Shown in pieces: positions 51,109 through 59,917 of a stretch of DNA of 64,000 nt. The translations under genes were made by a program, and so were the position numbers. This DNA comes from DATKAS01 sp963733765 (GTDB taxonomy: Bacteria; Actinomycetota; Acidimicrobiia; Acidimicrobiales; DATKAS01), in NCBI GenBank assembly GCA_963733765.1, contig CAVTEI010000003.1, forward strand, positions 248,001 through 312,000, written 5' to 3'. A model generated the notes under the pieces. That model did not search any database. It saw only the letters and a program-made list of their open reading frames with translations, and was not told the DNA's origin. Numbering within the stretch: position 1 is the first letter of the stretch; each line of letters opens with the position of its first letter.

Positions 51109-51951
51109 ATGGCCAACGTCCTGATCACCGGATGCAGCAGCGGCTTCGGCATGCTGGCTGCACTCGAGTTCGCCCGCCGCGGAGACAACGTCTTCGCGAC
51201 GATGCGCAACGTCTCGAAGGCAGGCGCGCTCAACGAGGCCGCCGCTGCGGAGGGTCTCAAGGTGAACGTCGTCGTCCTCGACGTGACCGACGACGCCTCG
51301 GTGCGCTCGGCCGTCGACTCGGTCGTGGCCGATGCCGGCACGATCGAGATCCTCGTCAACAACGCCGGCATCGAGCTCATCGGCGCGATGCATCTCGTGA
51401 GCGACGAAGAAGCGCTGTGGCAGCTCGACACGAACGTGCTCGGGCCGCTGCGCACCATGCGCGCCGTCGTGCCGGTGATGCTCCAGCAGGGTGGCGGCAC
51501 GATCGTCAACGTGTCGTCGGTCGCCGGCATCGCCGCCGTTCCGTACACCGGGATGTACGCCGCGAGCAAGCATGCGCTCGAAGCGATGACCGAAGTGATG
51601 GTGTACGAGCTCGGACACCGCGGGATCCGTGTGGCGCTCATCGAGCCGGGCCAGTTCGCGACCGAGTTCGGCGGGAACGCGCGGCACGCCGAGGCGATGG
51701 CCATGGACAGCGACGCAGAGACCCGCCGGCTCAAGTTCCGCGAGTCGATGGGCGCGCTGCTCCCGTCCGACGGCCCTCCGCCCGATCCGCAGACCGTCGC
51801 GCTCGCGATCGTCGACACGGCGCACGCCGGCGCACCGAAGCTGCGGGTGCCCGTTGGGGCCGATGCGGACCTCGTCGTCGGGGCGCACTCGAGCATGGAC
51901 TTCGAGAGCTTCGAGCAGGCGATGCGCCAGGTCCTCAACTGGTACGACTGA
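51109..51951 (+). CDS. Short-chain dehydrogenase/reductase
   Basis: 280 residues, classical SDR. NAD(P) motif VLITGCSSGFGMLAALEF (TGxxxGxG), NNAGIELIGAMH (NNAG), catalytic Ser in IVNVSSVAGIAAV and YTGMYAASKHALEAM (YxxxK). AAGGAG precedes the ATG. Probably cotranscribed with tetR. Substrate unknown. Confidence 0.93.
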   Translation: MANVLITGCSSGFGMLAALEFARRGDNVFATMRNVSKAGALNEAAAAEGLKVNVVVLDVTDDASVRSAVDSVVADAGTIEILVNNAGIELIGAMHLVSDEEALWQLDTNVLGPLRTMRAVVPVMLQQGGGTIVNVSSVAGIAAVPYTGMYAASKHALEAMTEVMVYELGHRGIRVALIEPGQFATEFGGNARHAEAMAMDSDAETRRLKFRESMGALLPSDGPPPDPQTVALAIVDTAHAGAPKLRVPVGADADLVVGAHSSMDFESFEQAMRQVLNWYD

Positions 51952-52072
51952 GCCCTCGGCCCACGCCCCTGCCCATGGTTCCTCGGCAGATAACGACGTC
52001 ATCCGTGACGCGTTATCCACCTGAGAACGCCGATGGAGACGCTTGCGGCTGCGGCTACGCTCTCCGGCCTAC

Positions 52073-52150
52073 CGGGAAGTAGCGCAGCTTGGTTAGCGCG
52101 CAGCGTTCGGGACGCTGAGGCCGCGGGTTCAAATCCCGCCTTCCCGACCA
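52073..52150 (+). tRNA. tRNA-Pro (anticodon CGG), CCA encoded
   Basis: Acceptor CGGGAAG/CTTCCCG, D arm GCGC/GCGC, anticodon stem CAGCG/CGCTG with loop TTCGGGA (anticodon CGG), T arm GCGGG TTCAAAT CCCGC, discriminator A and genomic CCA. All helices pair. Small damaged genes follow directly downstream. Confidence 0.97.
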
Positions 52151-52173
52151 AGTCGCGGCTCGCAAGCCGATGG

Positions 52174-52640
52174 CTACCTCAGCTCGTACCGCATCGCCAC
52201 TGCCCCCGAGCCGAACTCCAGCCGGCTCACGAGCTTCAAGTCGACATGCTTCGACAGCCCCGCGAACAGCGTCGGCCCGTGGCCCGCGAGCCGGGATGCA
52301 CCACGAACTCGTACTCATCGATCAGTCCCAGCTCCGTCAACGCCAGAGGGAGCTGCACACCTCCCACGAACAGTCCCTTGCCCGACTCCCGCTTGAGTTG
52401 CTGAACGGCCTCGCCGAGATCCGCCGACGAGTCCGCGTTCCAATCGACCTGCTCCAGGGTGCTCGACACGACGTACTTCTTTGCCGCGTTGATCGTCCGG
52501 GCGAAGGGTTCGTCCAGTCAGGTCTCGCTCCCGTCGCCGCCGACGGCCGGAACGCTGATTCCATCATTTCGTAAGTCACCGGCCAAAGAGAAGGGCATCG
52601 GCCTGGTTGAACCGTGTGCTCGATTCCCGTCGTTGGATTC
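52174..52640 (-). pseudogene. RibD/DHFR-like reductase remnant
   Basis: Pieces of one reductase lie in different minus-strand frames: QADALLFGR then VTYEMMESAF near 52575-52612, SSTLEQVDWNADSSADLGEAV...KGLFVGGVQLPLALTELGLIDEYEFVVHP in 52469-52292, and LAGHGPTLFAGLSKHVDLKLV...GAVAMRYELR ending at TAG 52174. At least three frame breaks, and the normal N-terminus (VTLDG region) is not convincing. The segment order is that of an intact family member, so it is either decayed or badly sequenced. It resembles the complete reductase at 4068. Confidence 0.7.
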
Positions 52641-52779
52641 GATGATGACGGTCTTCGGCCGCAGATCCACGGCGACACGAGTGGCAACGTCGCAACCCGC
52701 CGTCCAATGTGACGATGATGGAGGTCACCGAAGGGCCGACCATATCGCAAGCGTACCGGCCGTCTGTCAACGTGGCGGC

Positions 52780-53568
52780 GTGGCTGAGCAGCCGCTCGAT
52801 GGCGGGATCGCGAACGCGGGCCTGGTCGTCCGCGACGGTCGCCATGTGCTTCGCCCCTCGGGTCCGCACACGGGTTCGATTCACGCGTTCCTACGCGCGG
52901 TGAGGCACGCCGGGTTCGAGGGTGCCTCGTTGCCGGTCGGCGTCGACGAGGACGGACGCGAGCGGCTCGAGTTCATCGACGGCGACGTCCCGGTGCCGCC
53001 CTATCCGGACTGGAGCCAGTCCGACACCGCGCTCGCGTCGATCGCCAGGCTGCTGCGCGGGCTGCACGACGCCGCCCAGGGGTTCGATCCTCAGGGTCTT
53101 ACCTGGTCCGACGCTCTCGCTGACCCTGCAGGCGGGACGATCGTGTGCCACAACGACCTGGAGCCTTCGAACGTCGTCTTCCGTGACGGAATCGCTGTCG
53201 CGCTGCTCGATTTCGAGTTCGCGGCCCCTGGCCGGCCGGTCTACGACCTCGCCCACCTGGCGCGCTTTTGGGTTCCGATCGACGACGAGTTCGACCAAGC
53301 CCGGCTCGGCTGGCGGCCCGCCGACCAGCCGGCGCGGCTACGACTCGTCGCCGACGCGTACGGACTGGACCATGACAGTCGGGCCGAGCTGCTCGCCGCC
53401 ATGAACGATGCCATCGACCGCATCGAAGCCGCCGTCCGGCGCAGCGTCGCCGCAGGTGACCCGAACGCCATCGCCCTGTGGAACCGGACCGGTGGCAGCG
53501 AGCGCTTCAATCGCCGGCGCCGCTGGTGGACGGACCACCACGCCGAGTTCGCCGCCGCTCTCCTCTGA
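52780..53568 (+). CDS. Aminoglycoside phosphotransferase-family protein
   Basis: 262 residues. The catalytic loop is IVCHNDLEPSNVVFRDG (HNDxxxxN form) with the metal site ALLDFEFAAPGRPVYDLAHLARF. The N-lobe begins GLVVRDGRHVLRPSGPHT. The GTG at 52780 is the best start; the longer open frame upstream overlaps the reductase remnant and does not match the fold. The substrate is unknown and does not imply resistance. Confidence 0.82.
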   Translation: MAEQPLDGGIANAGLVVRDGRHVLRPSGPHTGSIHAFLRAVRHAGFEGASLPVGVDEDGRERLEFIDGDVPVPPYPDWSQSDTALASIARLLRGLHDAAQGFDPQGLTWSDALADPAGGTIVCHNDLEPSNVVFRDGIAVALLDFEFAAPGRPVYDLAHLARFWVPIDDEFDQARLGWRPADQPARLRLVADAYGLDHDSRAELLAAMNDAIDRIEAAVRRSVAAGDPNAIALWNRTGGSERFNRRRRWWTDHHAEFAAALL

Positions 53569-53606
53569 CGCTGCCGACGTTGACCTGCTGACGCCATGCT
53601 TGCCCG

Positions 53607-54298
53607 ATGCCCGCGACCGACGTGAGCGAGATCTCGATCAGGCCCGATCTGCTCGCTGCGCAGGCGGACGCATGGCGTCACGTCACCTCGCCGGGAGCGT
53701 CGTGGACGGGCAGCGAGCGAAAGGCGATGGCTGAAATCGCCCTGGCGGCCCTCGACGACCCGAGCCGCTGCCTTCGTGGGAGTCACCGACGCAGACCGGG
53801 CGAGCGATGCCTGGCGCCGAGCTCCTGCCGGACGCGGTAGTCGACGCGATGTACCTCATCGCCAGGCATGCCGCGACGCTGACCGACGACTGGTATCGAA
53901 CCCAGCTCGCACGCGGCATCGATCCGTTCGCGTACGTGGAGATGGTCGGCGTCGTGGTCGCCGTCGCCGCGGTCGACGGGTTCTTCCGCTCGGTCGGCCT
54001 CGAGCGGCCAGCGCTGCCGCCAGCGGTGGCGGGCGCTCCGCACGGCCGTCACCCTGAGGTCGAGGCGGCCGAGTTGAACTGGGTGCCCGTCGCTGTTCCC
54101 GCGGATCAACAGGCCGCGGTGGTGCAAGGCCTGAGCGCGGCGCCGGCCGAGTGGGACAACGTCAAACGACTCGCCGCGGCGCAGTACGTCCCGGTCGACG
54201 AGATGGGCGAGCTCGCGTGGAGCCGGGGAACACTGAGCCGAGCGGACATGGAGTTCGTCGCGGCACGCCTCTCGGCAGCGCGCGAGTGCTTCTATTGA
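53607..54298 (+). CDS. AhpD/carboxymuconolactone-decarboxylase-like protein, one frameshift
   Basis: Segment one reads PATDVSEISIRPDLLAAQADAWRHV and GSERKAMAEIALAALDDP; after a frame change near 53758 segment two continues EPLPSWESPTQTGRAMPGAELLPDAVVDAMYLIARH and FAYVEMVGVVVAVAAVDGFF. The helical pattern with ERKAMAEIALAA and the EMVGVVVAVA core resembles the AhpD superfamily, but the CxxC redox pair is not visible. Function unknown. The next gene may be a partner. Confidence 0.55.
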
Positions 54299-54310
54299 AC
54301 GACCGCCCAC

Positions 54311-54637
54311 ATGATGATGCTCCGTGCGAGCACCGACGCCGCAATACCGAACCCGAGCGCCGACGCCGAGGCGGACACGCGGTCGGCGATCCTCGAGGAG
54401 TTCGTCGCCGCAGTGGTTAGTGACGATCCGACACGTGCCGACGCGGCCCGGGCGACGATCGTCGACCAACTCGGTCCGGACTGGTTGATCGACACCGCCG
54501 CAGTGGTCGCGAACTTCGAGATGATGACCCGCCTCGCGGACGCCACCGGCGCGCGTCTCACACCGGGGCGGATCGAGGCTGCCGCCTCGATCCGTGCGCA
54601 GCTCGGTCTCGACGCCTTTCCGTCAGCCAGGACATGA
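54311..54637 (+). CDS. Small helical protein of unknown function
   Basis: 108 residues, acidic N-terminal half (AEADTRSAILEEFVAAVVSDD) and a C-terminal VVANFEMMTRLADATGARLTPGR. The latter recalls ends of AhpD-type proteins, so it may belong with the preceding gene (13 bp upstream). No Cys, signal or membrane segment. Confidence 0.6.
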   Translation: MMMLRASTDAAIPNPSADAEADTRSAILEEFVAAVVSDDPTRADAARATIVDQLGPDWLIDTAAVVANFEMMTRLADATGARLTPGRIEAAASIRAQLGLDAFPSART

Positions 54638-54692
54638 AGGATGTGCTCGGGTAGACCGCCTGACCTTCGGAATACGGTGGTCGGTGATCACG

Positions 54693-55107
54693 ATGATGAC
54701 ATCCCGACGGCGCACACTTGTCGCCTTGATGATGGGAGCCGCTGCTCTCGCTCTGACCGGGTGCGGCGACGACTCTGGTGGCGGCAGTAGCGACACCGCG
54801 GTCGTCACGATCCGGGTGATCGACGAGGAGTACCGGATCGAGCTCGTCACGCCGGAATCGATTGAGAACGCGCGCATGCTTCTCGACGGCGAGGAGGCAC
54901 CGAGCATCCCGAACGGGCTCGTCGTGCGCGACAGCGACGGCGGGTGTGAACGAGCCGTGGACCTGGCACATCGACCCCGCGTCGCTCGAGTGGGCCGACG
55001 CCACGATCGAGGTGTGCGACGGGCTGCCCTCCGACGTCGAGGACGACACCATCACCTCGGATCGATACTGCCCGTGGAGCGCCGAGGTCATCGCCCTCGA
55101 CGGCTGA
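54693..55107 (+). CDS. Lipoprotein with a BP74-like domain, one frameshift
   Basis: A lipoprotein signal (LVALMMGAAALALTGCGDDSG) is followed by ATVTIRVIDEEYRIELVTP-type sequence in the first frame and, after a break near 54941, NEPWTWHIDPASLEWADATI and VCDGLPSDVEDDTI in another. The order IPNGLVVRDSDGG then VNEPWTWHIDP matches the N-terminal domain of BP74-type adhesion proteins. Probably surface-exposed. ATG 54693 was chosen; GTG 54684 is in frame. Confidence 0.6.
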
Positions 55108-55117
55108 CACAAACGCC

Positions 55118-55906
55118 CTAGCTCGTCACATCCCGACGCGACACCAGCACGAGCGTGACGCCCGCGGCGATTGCGGTGTAGAGCGCGGCGGTCAAGCCGG
55201 CCCGGCCGATCCCGAGCTCGACGCTCCCGCCCTGGATCAACGAGCCGAGCACCTGGCCGGGGAACCAGCGGTATCCGGCCTGCCACGAGTCCACGACGAT
55301 GTTCTCGAACGGTCCGGCCCACGCGAAGCCGACACCGAGCGCGAGCGGCACCGACCGGAAGATTACGGCGAGGGTCGTGCCGAAGATCGCCCAGCCCGCG
55401 ACGCCCGCCAAGACCGTCACGTAGTCGGTCAGCGCCGCGCCGAGGCTCGACGCGGTGAACCACTCGGTCGTCGCGATGTCCTTCGTCGGCGCGACGACGA
55501 GCGAGAGCACGAAGGTGAACACCTCGGCCAGCGCGACGATGCCGGCCGCCACGACGAGGATCGCCGCGAGCTTGCCGACGATCACCCGCAGCCGACGCGG
55601 CTCGCGAAGTAACAACGCCCGGAACGTCCCACCCGAGAACTCGCCTGCGATGAGCGCAATCACCGTGACGAACACGAGGAAGCCGACGAACGACGCGCCA
55701 ACAGCGAACGCCTCTGTGCCTCCACCGGTCCCAGTGAGCGAAGCGAGCGTCGTCGCTGCCCTCCGCGACCGGAACCCCGTCTCGCGAGCAGTCGAGAACA
55801 CGGCGAGGCTCGCGATCACCGCGAAGATCGCAGCGGCGGCGATCCCGGCGAGCATCGTGCGGCGTCGCACGAATCGGAACAGCTCGGCTTGCACGATCCT
55901 GGTCAT
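55118..55906 (-). CDS. ABC-2 type transporter permease
   Basis: 262 residues, six hydrophobic helices: TMLAGIAAAAIFAVIASLAVF, FVGFLVFVTVIALIAGEFSGG, IVGKLAAILVVAAGIVALAE, YVTVLAGVAGWAIFGTTLAVI, and two at the C-terminus. The segment EFSGGTFRALLLREPRRLRVIVGK is typical of ABC-2 exporters. Its ATG overlaps the ATPase stop (ATGA), so both are coupled. With the two-component genes upstream it forms a stress-response export module. Confidence 0.9.
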   Translation of the reverse strand: MTRIVQAELFRFVRRRTMLAGIAAAAIFAVIASLAVFSTARETGFRSRRAATTLASLTGTGGGTEAFAVGASFVGFLVFVTVIALIAGEFSGGTFRALLLREPRRLRVIVGKLAAILVVAAGIVALAEVFTFVLSLVVAPTKDIATTEWFTASSLGAALTDYVTVLAGVAGWAIFGTTLAVIFRSVPLALGVGFAWAGPFENIVVDSWQAGYRWFPGQVLGSLIQGGSVELGIGRAGLTAALYTAIAAGVTLVLVSRRDVTS

Positions 55907-56826
55907 CGGGCACCTCCATCAACCATGGCGAGATAACGGTCTTCGAGCGTCGTACGCAGCGGGCTGAGCTCCGCGAGGACCATCCCGGCTTCGAACGCGA
56001 CGCGGTTCACAGCGGCGGCAACCGTCGCGACGTCTCGCCCGTCGACCGCCACCACGAGGCGCTCTCCGTCGAGCGCGAACTCGAACCCTTCCGAACGCAA
56101 CACCGACTGCAGCACCGGCCGCTCCTCTGCGCACGCCGTCGAGACAGCGACGCCGTGGACGACGCCGTCGAGCAGCTGGCTCGTCGGCCCTTGGTAGAGC
56201 GACCGGCCGGTGTCGATGAGCACGAGCCAGTTGCACACCTGCTCGAGCTCGCTCAGATCGTGCGAGGACACGAGCACGGTCCGCCCGGTGCCGGCGAGAT
56301 CACCGACGAGTGAGCGCATCTCGCGCACGCCCTGCGGGTCGAGCCCGTTGGCGGGTTCGTCGAGGATCAGCAGCCTCGGATCGCCGAGCAGCGCGGCAGC
56401 GATGCCGAGGCGCTGCTTCATGCCGAGGGAGTAGCTGCGATAGCGATCATCGCCTCGGTCACCGAGACCGACCTCATCGAGCAATGCCGGAATCGATGCG
56501 CTGTCGTGGCGACCAACCGTCGCGAACATCCGGAGGTTCTCCGCGCCGGTGAGCGAGGGATAGAAGGCCGGGGTCTCGATGAGTGCGCCGACCTCGTGCA
56601 GGTAGGCGGCCGGCTCTTCGATCGACTCGCCGAGGACCGCTCCGGTCCCCGAGGTCGGACGTACGAGGCCGAGCAGCATCGCCATGGTGGTCGTCTTGCC
56701 GGCGCCGTTCGGGCCGACGAAGCCGGCAACCACCCCCGACGGCACCTCGATGTCGAGGTGGTCGACGGCGAGTCGCTCACCGAACCGCTTGGTCAGCCCA
56801 GCTACCGAGATTGCGTTGGAGTGCAT
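55903..56826 (-). CDS. ABC transporter ATP-binding protein (drug/bacitracin-type)
   Basis: 307 residues from ATG 56826. Walker A GPNGAGKTTTMAM, signature YSLGMKQRLGIAAAL, Walker B RLLILDEPANGLDPQG and H-loop SSHDLSELEQ. A C-terminal domain of about 90 residues follows the ATPase core, as in CcmA/NatA-type exporters. Start chosen by the motif AGLTKRFGERLAVDHL; the upward extension is not domain-like. The response-regulator gene ends 74 bp upstream. Confidence 0.92.
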   Translation of the reverse strand: MHSNAISVAGLTKRFGERLAVDHLDIEVPSGVVAGFVGPNGAGKTTTMAMLLGLVRPTSGTGAVLGESIEEPAAYLHEVGALIETPAFYPSLTGAENLRMFATVGRHDSASIPALLDEVGLGDRGDDRYRSYSLGMKQRLGIAAALLGDPRLLILDEPANGLDPQGVREMRSLVGDLAGTGRTVLVSSHDLSELEQVCNWLVLIDTGRSLYQGPTSQLLDGVVHGVAVSTACAEERPVLQSVLRSEGFEFALDGERLVVAVDGRDVATVAAAVNRVAFEAGMVLAELSPLRTTLEDRYLAMVDGGAR

Positions 56827-56900
56827 GCGTTCATGGTCTCGACAACAGCACTCCCAGTCGTCGGCCAACCGGAGGCTTGTCGACTACTCCAGTGGGAGTA

Positions 56901-57566
56901 TCAGCGCTGCCAGCCGGGCCGCACGAGCCCGCTTTCGTACGCGAACACGACGAGCTGGGCACGATCGCGGGCGCCGAGCTTGATCATCGCCCGACTCACG
57001 TGCGTCTTCGCCGTCGCCGCGCTCATGATCAGCCGCTGCGCGATCTCGTCGTTCGTGAGCCCCTCGGCGACGAGGCCGACGACCTCTCGCTCCCGCTCGG
57101 TCAGCAGGTCGAGGTCGGGTACTCCCTCGGGCTCCTTCGCTCGCATCGCGAACTCCTCGATCAGCCGTCGAGTCACGCTCGGCGACAGCAGGGCGTCGCC
57201 GGCTACGACCGACCGCACCGCACGCAGCAGCTCCTCCGGCTCGGTGTCCTTCACGAGGAAGCCATTCGCGCCCGACCGAATCGCTTCGAACACATACTCG
57301 TCGAGGTCGAACGTCGTGAGGATGACGACCTTCACGTTCGCGAGACGTTCGTCGGAGACGATCCGGCGAGTCGCGGTGAGCCCGTCCACACCGGGCATGC
57401 GGATGTCCATCAGCACGACGTCGGGGCGCACGTCCAACGCGACCCGCACCGCCGCCTCGCCATCGGCTGCCTCGCCAGTGACGGTGATGTCCTCCTGCGC
57501 GTCGAGCAACGCTCGGAAGCCGCTCCGCACCAAGGTCTGGTCATCAGCGATGACGACGGAGATCAC
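56901..57566 (-). CDS. Two-component response regulator, NarL/LuxR type
   Basis: 221 residues. Receiver domain ISVVIADDQTLVRSGFRALL with the phospho-acceptor Asp in PDVVLMDIRMPGVDGL and Lys in GFLVKDTEPEELLRAV. The LuxR helix-turn-helix is LLTEREREVVGLVAEGLTNDEIAQRL...AKTHVSRAMIKLGARDRAQLVV. Its ATG overlaps the kinase stop by 4 bp. The ABC genes downstream are likely targets. Confidence 0.95.
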   Translation of the reverse strand: MISVVIADDQTLVRSGFRALLDAQEDITVTGEAADGEAAVRVALDVRPDVVLMDIRMPGVDGLTATRRIVSDERLANVKVVILTTFDLDEYVFEAIRSGANGFLVKDTEPEELLRAVRSVVAGDALLSPSVTRRLIEEFAMRAKEPEGVPDLDLLTEREREVVGLVAEGLTNDEIAQRLIMSAATAKTHVSRAMIKLGARDRAQLVVFAYESGLVRPGWQR

Positions 57567-58687
57567 GGCGCGTCCACGGGCAGACGCGCGACCACGCCGA
57601 ACCCGCCTCCCGGCCGCGGGCCGGCGCGGAAGGTACCGCCGAGCGCGGCCGCTCGCTCGCGCATGCCGCTGATCCCGTTTCCCGGCTCGACGGCACCGTC
57701 ACCCACTCCGACGCCGTCGTCGTCGACCTCGACCGTCACCCCGTCGTCGTATCCCACCCGCACCGTGACCGCGTGCGCGTGCGCGTGCCTGGTCACGTTC
57801 GTGAGCGCCTCCTGCACGATGCGGTACGCCGCGAGCTCGACCGCGGCAGGAAGCGCCCCTGGCCGACCTTCCTCCTCGAGTCGCACATCGAGACCGCTTG
57901 CCCGGACTCCCTCGACCAGGCTGCCCAGGTCGGCGAGCGAGGGCGCGGGGGTGAGCGGAGCTTCTTCGCCGCGCCGAAGGACGTCGAGCGCCGCCCGCAG
58001 CTCATGCAGTGCGTCACTGCTCGCCGCCTTGATGTTCGTCAGGGAGTCCCGTACCTGCGCGGGCTGCTCATCCATCAGATGCAGCGCGACGCTCGCCTGC
58101 ACGTTGATCAAGGAGATGTTGTGGGCGAGCACATCGTGGAGCTCCTGGGCGAGGCCGAGCCGTTGCTCACCGAGGCGCCGCTCCCGCTCGTCACGCGCGG
58201 CCTGAGCTCGCGCCGCCGCCTGCTCCCGCCGCGCCCGCACGAGCTCCGACACGACCAGCACGACGATGAGCCATCCCGCGACCAGCGCGAAATGAAGCAC
58301 CGCGTTCGACTGGTCAGATCTGGGATCGAGGGCGTACGCGACCATCAGTCCGGCGTAACCGGCCGCGGCAAGTGCCCATGTCGCCCGACGATGACCGGCC
58401 TGGATCGCGAGGAACAGCGCCACGATCGGGCTGAGGAAGATCGGTCCGTAGGGATAGCCGAGACCGACGTACACATCGGCCGCCGCCATGCTCAGGGCGA
58501 CGGCGACCAGCGGCCATCGGTCTCGCACGGCCAGCGCCGCGGGACCGACGAGGAGCAGCACGATCGCGAGCGCATCGAGGGAGCGCCGGTCGGGTTGCCG
58601 ATCGGCAGCGCCGAACGACCCCATGACCTGCAGCAACGCGACGACGAGCGCGGTCAGGAAGACCGGCGTCCTCGACGGAGTGCCCAC
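57563..58687 (-). CDS. Sensor histidine kinase, HisKA_3 type
   Basis: 374 residues. Four to five N-terminal membrane helices (FLTALVVALLQVMGSF, ALAIVLLLVGPAALAV, WPLVAVALSMAAADVYV and others) without an extracytoplasmic domain, then a coiled segment of Arg/Ala/Glu and the phospho-His motif LAQELHDVLAHNISLINVQ. The ATPase domain has YRIVQEALTNVTRHAHA (N box) and GNGISGMRERAAALGGTF. This matches intramembrane-sensing kinases near ABC exporters. A TACCGT box 6 nt before the GTG suggests a leaderless mRNA. Confidence 0.94.
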   Translation of the reverse strand: MGTPSRTPVFLTALVVALLQVMGSFGAADRQPDRRSLDALAIVLLLVGPAALAVRDRWPLVAVALSMAAADVYVGLGYPYGPIFLSPIVALFLAIQAGHRRATWALAAAGYAGLMVAYALDPRSDQSNAVLHFALVAGWLIVVLVVSELVRARREQAAARAQAARDERERRLGEQRLGLAQELHDVLAHNISLINVQASVALHLMDEQPAQVRDSLTNIKAASSDALHELRAALDVLRRGEEAPLTPAPSLADLGSLVEGVRASGLDVRLEEEGRPGALPAAVELAAYRIVQEALTNVTRHAHAHAVTVRVGYDDGVTVEVDDDGVGVGDGAVEPGNGISGMRERAAALGGTFRAGPRPGGGFGVVARLPVDAP

Positions 58688-58693
58688 ACCGGC

Positions 58694-58699
58694 ACGGTA
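58694..58699 (-). promoter_or_regulatory. Leaderless -10 box (TACCGT) of the kinase-regulator operon
   Basis: Six nt before the GTG at 58687 on the minus strand; the operon would run kinase, regulator and possibly the ABC genes. Confidence 0.55.
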
Positions 58700-58771
58700 C
58701 GCGGGACGCCACCATTCGTCGTCCGCCCACCGGTGCAGCTGCGGCTACGCCCGACGGGGTAGACGTAGCCG

Positions 58772-59419
58772 GTGTCGACCGACGACGAAGACCTCCGGCT
58801 CACGATCTACCGCTCGTTCGCCGCGACGGGCCGGCCTCCCGACCTACCCGCCGACGCGGCGACCCACGCGGCCCTGCACCGGCTCGCCGGTGCGCGCCAC
58901 GTTGTCCTCGATGCGGAAGATCGCATCGTCATGGCGCATCCGTTCGCCGCGATCCCGCTCGGGTTTGCCGTCATGGGGCACGACACCTTGTGGTGGGGAG
59001 GATGCGCATGGGACTCGTTCGCGCTTCCGCATCTCGTCGCGGACGACCCTGAGGTCTTGGTGGCGACGACGTGCCCGGGCTGTGGCACGGCCCACGCCTG
59101 GACCGTCGGCCGCGACGCTCCGCCCGAAGGGGCGCAGGTCGCCCACTTCCTGGTGCCGGTCGCGCACATCTGGGACGACGTCGTGCACACCTGCGGGCAC
59201 CAACGCCTGTTCTGTGACGAGGGGTGCGTCGACCGTTGGCTCGCCTCGACCGGCAACGCGAAGGGTTACGTGATGGATCTCGCGACCCTGTGGCGACTCG
59301 CCCGAGGGTGGTACGCAGGGCGCCTCGACCGCGGCTACACGAGGCGCGATCCGTCCACGGCTGCCGCCTACTTCCGAGAGGTCGGGCTCAGCGGTCCGTT
59401 CTGGGGGCTTGCGGACTGA
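58772..59419 (+). CDS. Alkylmercury lyase (MerB)-like protein
   Basis: 215 residues. WGGCAWDSFALPHL parallels the MerB catalytic Cys and Asp; a second Cys candidate lies in LFCDEGCVDRWLAS, and TTCPGCGTAHAW adds a CxxC near residue 105. The N-terminal winged-helix-like region (DLRLTIYRSFAATGRPP) is also MerB-like. MerB breaks carbon-mercury bonds; no merA, merR or merT is near, so the true substrate could be another organometal or thiol compound. It overlaps the convergent oxidase-like gene by 32 bp. Confidence 0.78.
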   Translation: MSTDDEDLRLTIYRSFAATGRPPDLPADAATHAALHRLAGARHVVLDAEDRIVMAHPFAAIPLGFAVMGHDTLWWGGCAWDSFALPHLVADDPEVLVATTCPGCGTAHAWTVGRDAPPEGAQVAHFLVPVAHIWDDVVHTCGHQRLFCDEGCVDRWLASTGNAKGYVMDLATLWRLARGWYAGRLDRGYTRRDPSTAAAYFREVGLSGPFWGLAD

Positions 59420-59891
59420 CCCAGGTGAGCACCGAGCCCTCACCTCGCATCATCACCGTGCCCGGCATCACCCGGAGGCGCCACGGGACCACCTCGAGGA
59501 TGCCGAAGTTCGGCGAGGTCGGTGAGTCCCAGCCCGGGATGATCGCGGGGTCGTAGCCCACCGGCGCCGGCGCGTGCTTGATGCGGTCCCACCCGGCGAC
59601 CCGGCTGTCGTCGTCGAGCTTCCACGCCGTCGTGCACTCAGCCGAGCAGGTGTCGTGGTTCGGCTGCCAGTAGGAGAGCGAGACAACGGGGTGGGCGTCG
59701 AGGTGGGCGCGCTTGGGCGAGTTCGGGCTCGTTGCGATGATGCCCTTGAGCACCTGGCCATCCCACTCCCAGAGCGGATGCAGGATGCGAGAGCGCGGGC
59801 GCCCTGACGGATCGATCGTCGCGGCCGAGCACCACACGATCTGATGGGCCATCTCCACGAATGCCGGAGCGACGACGGCGAGATCGTCCAC
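59388..59891 (-). CDS. Pyridoxamine 5'-phosphate oxidase-fold protein
   Basis: 167 residues. The flavin-binding split-barrel has VWCSAATIDPSGRPRSRILHPLWEWD, LKGIIATSPNSPKRAHLDAHPVVSLSYW and VVPWRLRVMPGT. In actinobacteria many members use F420 or FMN. Function unknown. Last gene of a minus-strand run beginning with the ArsA-like ATPases. Confidence 0.85.
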   Translation of the reverse strand: MDDLAVVAPAFVEMAHQIVWCSAATIDPSGRPRSRILHPLWEWDGQVLKGIIATSPNSPKRAHLDAHPVVSLSYWQPNHDTCSAECTTAWKLDDDSRVAGWDRIKHAPAPVGYDPAIIPGWDSPTSPNFGILEVVPWRLRVMPGTVMMRGEGSVLTWVSPQAPRTDR

Positions 59892-59917
59892 GAGGTCCTC
59901 CTCCGAGGTCGAACAGG

